A stretch of DNA of 10,411 nucleotides from Deltaproteobacteria bacterium (lineage in GTDB: Bacteria; Bdellovibrionota_C; UBA2361; OMII01). The stretch lies in contig JALRCK010000050.1 of NCBI GenBank assembly GCA_023262305.1, positions 1 through 10,411 on the forward strand, written 5' to 3'. Under the pieces are notes generated by a model that saw nothing but the letters and a program-made list of their open reading frames with translations, had not been told where the DNA came from and ran no database searches. Shown here piece by piece: positions 1 to 7,439 of the stretch; position 1 is the first letter of the stretch; every line of letters starts with the position of its first letter. The position numbers were made by a program, and so were the translations under genes.

Positions 1-1
1 T

Positions 2-250
2 GTCCCTCCAATCGCAGAGTTGACCCTTCATGGCGTGCCCGGGTCATTCTCGGCTGCAATCGATACCTCTCTTGAAACAGGAGTAGGGAAACAGCTCTTA
101 GATTATCGTGACGGGGTGATTACGAAGGGTGGACCCTTTGATAGCTGGAGTAAGCGAGAGAAGGCTATCGGCATAGCAGGTGCCGGAGCCGCAGCGCTCG
201 TTGGCGGCGTACTCGGTGCTATCTGGCGCAGGCGCTCCCAGAAAAGGTAA
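2..250 (+). CDS. 3' end of an unrecognised protein with a C-terminal transmembrane anchor (partial)
   Basis: The frame is open from the left edge to a TAA at 248-250, immediately followed by TAG, so 82 residues of a longer protein are visible. A TTG at position 20 could be read as a start, but the frame continues to the edge with no ribosome binding site, so I treat it as a truncated gene. The visible part is a soluble stretch, a charged SWSKREK segment, one Ala/Gly/Val-rich membrane helix (about 18 residues) and a basic tail, RRRSQKR. This predicts a C-terminally anchored protein with its tail in the cytoplasm. I recognise no family. The helix plus Arg tail resembles sorting-signal architecture, but no PEP or similar motif precedes it. 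It converges with the GT5 gene. Confidence 0.6.
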   Translation, partial: VPPIAELTLHGVPGSFSAAIDTSLETGVGKQLLDYRDGVITKGGPFDSWSKREKAIGIAGAGAAALVGGVLGAIWRRRSQKR

Positions 251-264
251 TAGCCGCTATCGGG

Positions 265-284
265 CTGTGGCGCTCTCGCCACAG
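265..284. terminator. Perfect 8-bp hairpin between convergent genes, possible bidirectional terminator
   Basis: The arms CTGTGGCG (265-272) and CGCCACAG (277-284) are exact reverse complements separated by a 4-nt loop (CTCT). The hairpin lies 15 bp after the stop of the left-hand partial gene and about 85 bp after the stop of the GT5 gene on the other strand. No run of T follows on either strand, so it is not a textbook intrinsic terminator. It could slow polymerase or protect mRNA 3' ends. I see no gene in the rest of 251-369. Confidence 0.4.
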
Positions 285-369
285 GACGCGGTTGACGAGG
301 GAGGTTCGTGAGGTGCTACTTCTGTGGGATGGTATGAATCCAGCCGAGCAATCGCCGGTAGGTTCTGAT

Positions 370-3225
370 TTAAGCGGCGACGGCTATTGAGGGGATCCGG
401 GCGCGATGCTCAGCATTCCAAGGCGTTGCCTCAAAACTCTCATGCCCAAGCATCATGCGCTGAAGCATTGCTAGGTACGCCGGCACTCGACCAGCCCAGG
501 TGTGATCAGCAGAGCGAGCGTTGCGCACAAGGTTGGTATAGGTCGTCGAATTACGGGTCGTTTGAATCGCCCAATGAGCCGTATTTGCAAAGGCGGTTGG
601 TGTATAGTCGTTACACAGGAATCCGTTGCCTGTTCCCGTGTCGGCATTGAAATTATCAATCGTAGCTGAGATTCCTCCGACATTTCGCCCGATGACAAGT
701 GTTCCAGTGGCGAGCGCCTCAAGTTGTGTGATTCCTCCTGGCTCAAAACGTGAGGGCATGAGGAAGAGGGTGCTTCCAAAGATGATCTCCAGGGCCTTCG
801 AGTGGGGAATATAGTCAAAGTGGGCAGCAACCCGTCCGGGATATCGTGCCGCAAGGTATCCAAGGGTATTTCGCAGGTCTGAAGACGTCCTATCGCCGTC
901 CGTTGTCGGACCGGCGACTAAGATCTGAATGTCGTCATGCTTAAGCAAGAGGTCTTCGAGAGCCGAATGAAGTGTGCCATCGACTCTCCCGGAGAGAAGC
1001 ATCAGCCCTTTTTGCTCGGCCATGCGACCTACAAAGCTGATCAGACGGGCTGTGCCATCTCTGCGGAGCCCAAATCTCTCCTGCAGCCGCGCTCGGGTTG
1101 ATGCTTTGGCTTCAAGAAGTTTTTCAATATCGTTAAGCTCGTCGTTGTTGAGCCCGCTGATTGATGCGAGGTAGCGATCGATCTCTTGTCGGTTGATTCC
1201 GTTACTAATCCCAAACACCGATGAGCGTTTGTGCTGGAGAACGTAGTCGATGCCATCGCCGCCCCCGAGATTAGAGATCTGGTGGGCGTATGGTTGGCTT
1301 ACAGTGAGGATTCCCCCGGAGACATGCTGCGATGCCGCCATGGTAAAGTTGATGAGGTTGTAATTGTGGGGATCTCTAAATCCGAAGAAGTGCTCCGGCG
1401 CAAGATTTAAGAGCGGCCAGAGATCCTCATTGTTCACATTGATCGGGAGCCTGCCGTGGTAGTCGGCACCACCGTTATGGATCATGTGGATTGTCTTTGC
1501 ACGCTTGAGCCATGGCACGTTCTGGTAGTGAGGATCGAGTGCAGCGAAGGCAGGGACGCACGCGGTCATCCAGTCATTCGATACTATCGCGGATGGTCGG
1601 ATCCCAAAGTGGCTTGTGGCGACCGTTTCGAGGGTCGCTCGGGAGAAGGCAACGGCCCTTCTGAGCTGTTCATCGGCGTAGACGGGTTGGTAGAGTCGAT
1701 CAAAGATCGAGGCGTTGGCGCGAAGGAAGATGCGCAACCGACCAGATTGAGCGAGAAAGACCTTGATCGGCAGGGCTGACGGTGGGCGCCTGTGAAATGT
1801 TGTGCCTTGATAGTAGGTCGGACCTACATTGACGGTGATAGACCCCACGTAGCGAGGCTTCACGCGCTCGGTCCCGATCTGGACTCCTTGGTTGAGAAGG
1901 TGTTGAGCGGAGGGATGTTTGTTGCCGTTCTCGTATGCATACAGCGGCGTTACAATGGTGACTGGAACCCCTGCCTTGCAAAGCTCAGGCGGCAGTCCCG
2001 ATATTACTTGAGCAAGTCCACCCGCTGCCGCGTGGGATCCCTCAGGGGTCGTGAAGACAACTTCCCCTATGCCGTAGGTTCTTAAGAGCGATCGTACCCC
2101 GTCGGTTGGGGATGTGTTTTGCGTGAGGGCTTCCAGCGCGCGCATCCCATCATCGCTGGGGGCTGATTCGACTACCTCTTTAAGGAGGGCGCCTAGACCG
2201 AGGTGCGGAGCATACGAAGAGATCGATTGAGCTTGTTCTTCGAGCGTGTGTGGGTGCTGAATGCTAATAGCGAGCATATTCGATGCGATCTCTCGCATCT
2301 CGTTGAGCATCGCATCTCGCTCAGAGATTACCTCTAAGTCATCTCGGGAGACATAGAAGTGAGCATCATCGGCACCGATGCGACCGAGCCACACAGACTC
2401 GGTGGAGCCCTGAGGCCTCAGAAAGAAGGTCGCCCCGTAGTGCCCCTGATTGGGAACATAGAGTGTGTGAGAAACAGAGAAGGTTCCCGCAGCGCTTCCC
2501 TCGCTTGATGCTACAAGCTCGTCTTGCCACGCTGGTGCTGTTTCGTCGTAGCCGCCCCAATGCATGTAGAGGTCTACCGCCGTATCGTTGAGGGCTGGAA
2601 GGGTTATTGAGGTAGCGATTTCAACGATATTCTCCTGAACCTTCGCCTGAGGTCGGGAGGCGATGTGCGCATCGGCGCGCAGGGTGTTGAGAGCCTCCTT
2701 GATGAGGTCTTCGGGTCGCTCTCGAACGACCAGGGTGGGGGTCTCATCGAGATCGAGAAGGAGGGTTGGAGCCAGAGTTGCCAGTATCGCAACCGTCTGG
2801 GTGACTCGCTCGACCTCTTCAGCAACGTTAACAGGTTGAAATACTATGTCGTTTCGGAACATCTGGAGATGTTCGCTGGGAATAGTTGGGGTGGCGTCGA
2901 TGATGTTTTCGATGAGAAGCGCCAGGTCATCTGCCTGTTGCTCCCGCAACGAGGTTGCAAGGATGCTGCTTATATTGTTGTGCGTCCGGCTGCCGGGCTT
3001 TACGGAGAGCGTCTGGGGGAGCTTGTGACGACCGAGTGCTCTTACTGAGTAACTTCGAGATGCTAGGTCCAGCTCCACGGCTGCTTTGAGGGCTCGGCGG
3101 TGAGAGCGATGGGAAAGGGAGGGGGGCTCCTGCTTACGCAGGCCAGCCACGAGCGACCGATAAGCCGCCGCATTCACCGCAATTTCAAACCGAAGCACCT
3201 CGGCACTGTTCAACTGAGTACTCAT
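370..3225 (-). CDS. GT5 glycogen/starch synthase-like glycosyltransferase with long N-terminal extension (GlgA-like)
   Basis: This 951-residue protein carries a GT5-type GT-B catalytic region at about residues 385-930; ordinary bacterial GlgA is near 480 residues. The GT5 family transfers glucose from ADP- or UDP-glucose to the non-reducing end of an alpha-1,4-glucan in the cytoplasm. Visible motifs are GGLAQVISGLP (402-412) in the first Rossmann domain, SNDWMT (549-554), HNGGADYHG (583-591), the phosphate-binding pair Arg734/Lys739 in GRMAEQKG, and SRFEPGGITQLE (825-836) with Glu828 and Glu836. The KxGGL lysine that binds donor phosphate in E. coli GlgA is replaced: the sequence reads AAGGL (400-404). 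Residues 205-295 have a beta-rich, aromatic pattern (MHWGGYD, W233, FFLRP) suggesting a starch-binding-like beta-sandwich; residues 1-200 are unrecognised. The ATG at 3225 has AGGGA 6 nt upstream. No glgB or glgC is nearby. The GT5 assignment is firm; enzymatic activity is less certain. Confidence 0.9.
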   Translation of the reverse strand: MSTQLNSAEVLRFEIAVNAAAYRSLVAGLRKQEPPSLSHRSHRRALKAAVELDLASRSYSVRALGRHKLPQTLSVKPGSRTHNNISSILATSLREQQADDLALLIENIIDATPTIPSEHLQMFRNDIVFQPVNVAEEVERVTQTVAILATLAPTLLLDLDETPTLVVRERPEDLIKEALNTLRADAHIASRPQAKVQENIVEIATSITLPALNDTAVDLYMHWGGYDETAPAWQDELVASSEGSAAGTFSVSHTLYVPNQGHYGATFFLRPQGSTESVWLGRIGADDAHFYVSRDDLEVISERDAMLNEMREIASNMLAISIQHPHTLEEQAQSISSYAPHLGLGALLKEVVESAPSDDGMRALEALTQNTSPTDGVRSLLRTYGIGEVVFTTPEGSHAAAGGLAQVISGLPPELCKAGVPVTIVTPLYAYENGNKHPSAQHLLNQGVQIGTERVKPRYVGSITVNVGPTYYQGTTFHRRPPSALPIKVFLAQSGRLRIFLRANASIFDRLYQPVYADEQLRRAVAFSRATLETVATSHFGIRPSAIVSNDWMTACVPAFAALDPHYQNVPWLKRAKTIHMIHNGGADYHGRLPINVNNEDLWPLLNLAPEHFFGFRDPHNYNLINFTMAASQHVSGGILTVSQPYAHQISNLGGGDGIDYVLQHKRSSVFGISNGINRQEIDRYLASISGLNNDELNDIEKLLEAKASTRARLQERFGLRRDGTARLISFVGRMAEQKGLMLLSGRVDGTLHSALEDLLLKHDDIQILVAGPTTDGDRTSSDLRNTLGYLAARYPGRVAAHFDYIPHSKALEIIFGSTLFLMPSRFEPGGITQLEALATGTLVIGRNVGGISATIDNFNADTGTGNGFLCNDYTPTAFANTAHWAIQTTRNSTTYTNLVRNARSADHTWAGRVPAYLAMLQRMMLGHESFEATPWNAEHRARIPSIAVAA

Positions 3226-3226
3226 T

Positions 3227-3240
3227 ACACATCCCTGTGT
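3227..3240 (-). promoter_or_regulatory. Ribosome binding site of the GT5 gene inside a small hairpin
   Basis: On the minus strand the sequence is ACACA-GGGA-TGTGT directly before the ATG at 3225: a perfect 5-bp stem with the GGGA of the Shine-Dalgarno site in the loop. The stem is short and would be only weakly stable. The rest of the 119-bp gap up to the hldD stop shows no convincing promoter or terminator. Confidence 0.35.
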
Positions 3241-3344
3241 TGGGATGATGATGAGTCCGCCTCAAACGGTGCTTGGTTTCACCTGGATACAAAAAATGTG
3301 CAGAGTTGGTACAAAAGCCAAGCTATAAGGCGTGTTGCGTGGGT

Positions 3345-4316
3345 CTACCAATGCTGGTCGGACTTCATGAGGTGGTTGGTAACGTAGTCCCGTACCCCCT
3401 CCTCAAGGGTGTGGAGGGGAGCTGTGTACCCAGCTGCCTTGAGCTTCGCCATCGGAGCCTCGGTAAAGTATTGATATTGGTCCCGAAGATCGAGTGGCAT
3501 GTCGATGTAGGTAATTTGCACTGGCTTACCCATGGCCGTGAAGAGCGCCTTCAGCAGGTCGTTCCACGATCGGGCCTTACCAGAGCCTACGTTGAAGAGC
3601 CCGTTTACAGCAGGGTTACTGAGGAGCCACCACATAATATCGCAGCAGTCCTTTACATACACAAAGTCACGTTTCTGTTCCCCATCTTTGTAGTCGGGCC
3701 GGTGTGACTTGAAGAGGGAGAAAGATCCGGTCTCGTTGATGGTGTTGAAGGCCTTCCAGGCAACGCTCGCCATGTGGCCTTTATAGTATTCGTTTGGACC
3801 GTATACGTTGAAGAACTTTAGACCAACTACCTGAGCGAGGATGCCCTTGTCGCGGGCCCACAGATCCATCATCTGCTTTGAGTTGCCATACGGATTGAGG
3901 GGCTTCAATTCGTCGATGCGGGAAACATCATCGTCGTAGCCTTCGTTGCCGTTACCATACGTCGCAGCGCTGCTGGCATAGATATACCGGATGTTATGTG
4001 CCAGGCAGTATTCAGCCAGAGTTTTTGAGTACTCAAAGTTGTTGGCTCGAAGGTATTCAAGGTCCCTCTCAGTTGTGCTTGAGCACGCTCCCATGTGAAC
4101 GATGGCGCGGACACCACTCGGCACAGAGCTTTTTTTGACCGACTCAATGAAGTCACTTTTTGAAATGTACTGGGAGAACTTCTTGTGAGCGAGATTTTGA
4201 GCGCGTGCGTTCGAGTTCGGATCGTCAACGATAATAATATCATTGATGCCTTGTGCGTTCAGTTTTGCCACAAAGGCGCTTCCGATGAACCCTGCGCCGC
4301 CAGTTACAATAATCAT
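3345..4316 (-). CDS. hldD: ADP-L-glycero-D-manno-heptose 6-epimerase
   Basis: This enzyme converts ADP-D-glycero-D-manno-heptose to the L-glycero form, the last step in making the heptose donor for LPS inner core, in the cytoplasm. The 323-residue length matches the family (E. coli 310). It is an NADP-dependent extended short-chain dehydrogenase: MIIVTGGAGFIGS sits at the very N-terminus, GACSSTTE at 76-83, SSAATYG at 115-121, the catalytic YGNSK (Tyr143, Lys147), FFNVYGPNE at 168-176, Lys179 in YYKGHMAS (the second catalytic base by comparison with E. coli Lys178), and KRDFVYVKD at 215-223. The start is fixed by the conserved N-terminus. The bases just upstream (AACCTCTTCCA) contain no Shine-Dalgarno site, unlike several neighbours. 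It lies 120 bp after the GT-C gene and 119 bp before the GT5 gene, so it may have its own promoter. It indicates an LPS-bearing cell envelope. Confidence 0.95.
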   Translation of the reverse strand: MIIVTGGAGFIGSAFVAKLNAQGINDIIIVDDPNSNARAQNLAHKKFSQYISKSDFIESVKKSSVPSGVRAIVHMGACSSTTERDLEYLRANNFEYSKTLAEYCLAHNIRYIYASSAATYGNGNEGYDDDVSRIDELKPLNPYGNSKQMMDLWARDKGILAQVVGLKFFNVYGPNEYYKGHMASVAWKAFNTINETGSFSLFKSHRPDYKDGEQKRDFVYVKDCCDIMWWLLSNPAVNGLFNVGSGKARSWNDLLKALFTAMGKPVQITYIDMPLDLRDQYQYFTEAPMAKLKAAGYTAPLHTLEEGVRDYVTNHLMKSDQHW

Positions 4317-4358
4317 TGGAAGAGGTTACATAAGTTGCAGGTGGGATGTCCAGGGAAG

Positions 4359-4380
4359 CAGGACAAAACCTTGTCCATGC
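4359..4380 (-). promoter_or_regulatory. Inverted repeat in the leader of hldD
   Basis: GGACAA (4361-4366) and TTGTCC (4371-4376) form a perfect 6-bp stem with a 4-nt loop. Allowing one bulged A lets flanking bases pair as well. It lies about 45 bp before the hldD start and about 60 bp after the stop of the GT-C gene, so it could be a leader structure, an operator or a processing site. No T-run follows, so it is not an evident intrinsic terminator. Nothing else stands out in 4317-4436. Confidence 0.3.
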
Positions 4381-4436
4381 TGCAAAACTCACATGTTATG
4401 TACGAGAACAGAGGCTTGTCCGCGGGAGTTGCACGA

Positions 4437-6731
4437 TCATGTGCCTCCGGCTGTTGCCGAAAGGATTGAGTCGAGGAATTTCTTGCGGAACTCCTCCTGT
4501 TGTTGGGCTATGTCTCCCTTCTCTTGAACTTTAGGGATCTCTAGTACTTGTGAATTGGGTTGGGGCTGAGAGCTTTGAGAAGGCAACACCTCTTCGACCT
4601 CAGAGTTGAGGCTTTGCAGGAGGGTGTAGATATTTCCTGGTGTCTCAGGCGCCTTAGGTGCTGCTGGAAGTACCGGCTCGGATTCGGCGGGAACCTCTAT
4701 CTCTTGAGTGAGTGTCTCAACTATTGATGTTCTTATCTGTTCCGGATAGGCGCTGATGATGGAGGCCCTCTGTTGATCGCCCTCTAATCCAGTTACCACC
4801 TCAAATGAAGGCGCTTTGACGCCGAGTCCGACGCGCTGAGGGTTTTCACCGGGATGTTGAGTCCGCTGAGCATGTACACGACTAAGGGTGACGGATATCG
4901 ATTCAATATGTGCGGGAAGGGTAAAAGCTATATCGCTCCAGGCAGAGGCATCCTTGATCGTCCCGCTGTAGAGTTGAGTTCCGAGAGGAGTCGTAATGAC
5001 AATCTCCTGGTTTGTCCACGGGCTCATGACGGGAAGCGTCACGCGTCGCGGCTCAGGTGCTTTATCCTTGAGGGTGATAGTCGTACGGCGCGCCGTAAGC
5101 CAGCAAAATGAATCTCCGTCAGCAGCACAGGTGGGGCGGCTGTCAGCATCGAGAGCGACGAGAACGAGAGAGGAGGGCGCTCTCTTTGAAGCGATGTCTA
5201 GACGATCTGTGTTGAGCCGATAGACGTGGATTGCCGGCGAATCGGGGATTTTTTGTTGGTAGAGTACGCCGGGTATCTCCTTTGCAACGGAGAGGAGTTC
5301 CCGATCAGAGGTTACAGTTGAAAGGGGGGACATAACCACATAGGTGTATCCCCCTTGAATGAGGGATGCGGATGTCTTTTCGGAAGGGGTGAACACATCA
5401 ACTCCGGATTTCCTGAGAGTTGATGGCGAAAGTTGCAGTGGACCGGAGACTGCAACATCTTTATCAGCGGGACGCTCGTACGAAATCCAAGATGAAGCAA
5501 TGTCGCGAGAATCAACTCGCTTCTGTGCTCTAATGTAGGCAATGCACGGTATGGTGAGCTGTATCAGGGCTAGGGATGCGAGGGCGGGAGGAGCTCCTTT
5601 TTTTACACTCTCGTGCTCTGCAACTTTGGCCAGTCGCGCCAATCCGCAGACGGCCATGATCGCCACGTAGGGAACCATGACCACCATGTTGTGTGTGAAA
5701 TTGGTTTTCTGGAAGATCATGAGGAGCGAATAGGCTATGGGAAACGCCAGGAAGACCGCTATCTCAAAGTTTCTTCGCTTTACAAAATAAACTGTGCTCG
5801 CGAGTGCCAGCCCACCAGCAGCTACACCAACTCCCTCGGCGATGAGCCAACCGAAATAGAAGATCGCTTGGTCAATCCCTGGCTCTGCTGAGTGCCCGGC
5901 GTGTCCGGCGATAGAGTAGTGCCACGCCTCGTACACGACCGCTTGACCAAATTCAGAAAAAGACAGGAGTGAGTATGGGCATCCCAAGAAGAAGCCCACG
6001 GCAGGTGAGGTGAGTGCGAGAAAGAGCCCGTATCGGGTACGCTCCTTGAGAGCCCACACAGAGAGGGGAACGAGTACGATGGGGAGAGCGTTATACTTAG
6101 CCGCTCCCGCCAAGCCGGCAAGTAATCCGCAAAGAATGAGCGTTGAGCGCGAAGTTTTTGAAATGCAGCGAATGCCGATTGAGGTGCATGCGAGGCAAAA
6201 AAACGCCATCAATGTGTCTACGCCGACGAGATATGAGTTTTTGAGCACCTCAGGAGAGAGTGCTGTAATTAAAGCCGCAAGTGAGGCATAGCCAGGTCCT
6301 CGCCCGAGTTGCCTCGCCAGTATGAAGGCCAACGCAACAATGCCGACGCTCAAGCAGATGCTAAAGATTCTATTCCATCGCAGAATCGTGGGGTGCGAAA
6401 CAGCGAAGGACCACCCTGATAACCCAAAAGGATCTCTCGTCTTGATCTCGTCGATGCTTTGAATCTCTCCTTTCGATTTGGCGAGCGTATAGCCGCCGAG
6501 CACAACGGGAATACGCAGGTAGAAATCGAGTGAGGGTTTGTTGAAGTACCGCGGGTTGAGGTCCCTATCCTTGACCATCTCAACAGCGCGGTTAAATTGG
6601 CGACTATCGTCCTCATCTCTCAAGTAGTGATCATGTGCTTCGACGAGCGGCCATCGCATAGCAAACGCGACCGCGCACACGGAGAGGAAGAGGAGTCCAG
6701 TAATAAATGACGTGAAATATGACCGAATCAT
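4437..6731 (-). CDS. GT-C membrane glycosyltransferase (GT39/PMT-2-like) with large C-terminal soluble domain
   Basis: The N-terminal ~400 residues have the layout of PMT_2/ArnT-type transferases, which move a sugar from a polyprenyl-phosphate donor to a protein or lipid on the outer face of the cytoplasmic membrane. One membrane helix (about residues 9-28, counted from a TTG at 6740) is followed by a loop with the acidic cluster DEDD (42-45), where this family places its catalytic Asp. About ten further hydrophobic helices run to about 402. The remaining ~365 residues are soluble and probably periplasmic; they include a beta-rich part (about 520-650), a Pro/Glu linker (about 680-700), a Ser/Gln/Pro stretch (about 720-730) and a charged helical end. 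I recognise no domain there. The start is uncertain: TTG at 6740 lacks a ribosome site, while ATG at 6731 has GGGGGA only 1 nt upstream; I chose the ATG (764 residues). It starts 30 bp after the nitroreductase stop, suggesting co-transcription. Confidence 0.82.
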   Translation of the reverse strand: MIRSYFTSFITGLLFLSVCAVAFAMRWPLVEAHDHYLRDEDDSRQFNRAVEMVKDRDLNPRYFNKPSLDFYLRIPVVLGGYTLAKSKGEIQSIDEIKTRDPFGLSGWSFAVSHPTILRWNRIFSICLSVGIVALAFILARQLGRGPGYASLAALITALSPEVLKNSYLVGVDTLMAFFCLACTSIGIRCISKTSRSTLILCGLLAGLAGAAKYNALPIVLVPLSVWALKERTRYGLFLALTSPAVGFFLGCPYSLLSFSEFGQAVVYEAWHYSIAGHAGHSAEPGIDQAIFYFGWLIAEGVGVAAGGLALASTVYFVKRRNFEIAVFLAFPIAYSLLMIFQKTNFTHNMVVMVPYVAIMAVCGLARLAKVAEHESVKKGAPPALASLALIQLTIPCIAYIRAQKRVDSRDIASSWISYERPADKDVAVSGPLQLSPSTLRKSGVDVFTPSEKTSASLIQGGYTYVVMSPLSTVTSDRELLSVAKEIPGVLYQQKIPDSPAIHVYRLNTDRLDIASKRAPSSLVLVALDADSRPTCAADGDSFCWLTARRTTITLKDKAPEPRRVTLPVMSPWTNQEIVITTPLGTQLYSGTIKDASAWSDIAFTLPAHIESISVTLSRVHAQRTQHPGENPQRVGLGVKAPSFEVVTGLEGDQQRASIISAYPEQIRTSIVETLTQEIEVPAESEPVLPAAPKAPETPGNIYTLLQSLNSEVEEVLPSQSSQPQPNSQVLEIPKVQEKGDIAQQQEEFRKKFLDSILSATAGGT

Positions 6732-6761
6732 GTCCCCCAAGGGCGCCGCTGCGGAACGGCG

Positions 6762-7412
6762 TTATGCCTCGAGCATGACGTCAGCCCGAGGGTATCTTAC
6801 CTTGGTATAGGATGCAGCTGCGTCGTCTGCGGAGCGATATCCGAGCGCACAGGCCACCTTTGTAGAGTAACCACTCTGATTCAGGTTGAGGATCTCGTCG
6901 TATGAAACGGGGTTTATCCCCTCAAGGGGGCAGGTATCTACTTTGAGCGCTGCCGCAGTTGATAGGAGCATCCCGAGCGCGAGGTAGGCTTGGCGCGTTG
7001 ACCAAGCCTCACAAGCTCCTTGCGATGCAAGGTTGTCGAGGAACCCTTTCATCATATTGCCGTAATCTTGAAGGGCGCTCGTTGGAACTCCGCGCACAGA
7101 TGAAATTAACGACAGATAGTTTTCAACGTCACTGTGAGTGACCTCTTTTTTTGCGGCTATGACTACCAGGTGGGAGGCCTCCACGATTTGCGGCTGATTC
7201 CACGAGTTCGGTCGAAGCTTTTCCCGGATGTCAGGGGTCTTTACGTTTATGAACCTCCACGGCTGCAATCCGAATGACGAGGGGGCGAGTCGCAGCGACT
7301 CTTCGAGTGTATGCCAATCCTCTTTGGATATCTTCTTGCTCGGATCGAATCGCTTGGTAGCGTATCGCCATGAGAGTTGTTGCTCGATCGTTGCATTAGT
7401 GCTTGCCGTCAT
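6762..7412 (-). CDS. Nitroreductase-family FMN-dependent NAD(P)H oxidoreductase
   Basis: This is a 216-residue cytoplasmic flavoprotein of normal length for the NfsB-like nitroreductase fold, which usually acts as a homodimer with FMN and reduces nitroaromatics, quinones or other small electrophiles using NAD(P)H. Recognisable elements are the N-terminal RYATKRFD (16-23), with basic residues that bind the FMN phosphate; the APSSFGLQPW segment (43-52) that follows the first helices; the PLEGINPVSYDEIL region (162-175) near the FMN; and the C-terminal KVRYPR basic motif (204-209). The ATG at 7412 has an AAGGAG site 6 nt upstream (plus-strand 7419-7424). It lies 27 bp after the methyltransferase stop and 30 bp before the GT-C gene. 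The physiological substrate cannot be read from the sequence, and nothing ties it chemically to its glycosyltransferase neighbours. Confidence 0.93.
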   Translation of the reverse strand: MTASTNATIEQQLSWRYATKRFDPSKKISKEDWHTLEESLRLAPSSFGLQPWRFINVKTPDIREKLRPNSWNQPQIVEASHLVVIAAKKEVTHSDVENYLSLISSVRGVPTSALQDYGNMMKGFLDNLASQGACEAWSTRQAYLALGMLLSTAAALKVDTCPLEGINPVSYDEILNLNQSGYSTKVACALGYRSADDAAASYTKVRYPRADVMLEA

Positions 7413-7439
7413 AGAGGTCTCCTTGTGTGAGGGTTGATA

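Noticed and set aside
150..250. PEP-CTERM or GlyGly-CTERM sorting signal at the end of the left-edge protein
   Set aside because: The helix plus Arg-rich tail fits the general shape, but no PEP or comparable motif precedes the helix.
2665..3048. 127-codon plus-strand frame inside the GT5 gene
   Set aside because: It is antisense to the conserved coding frame of the GT5 protein and shows no recognisable domain.
3241..3344. Sigma70 promoter for the GT5 gene (TTGTAC with a downstream GTATCC-like box)
   Set aside because: The -10 match is poor, and no other hexamer pair with 16-18 bp spacing is convincing.
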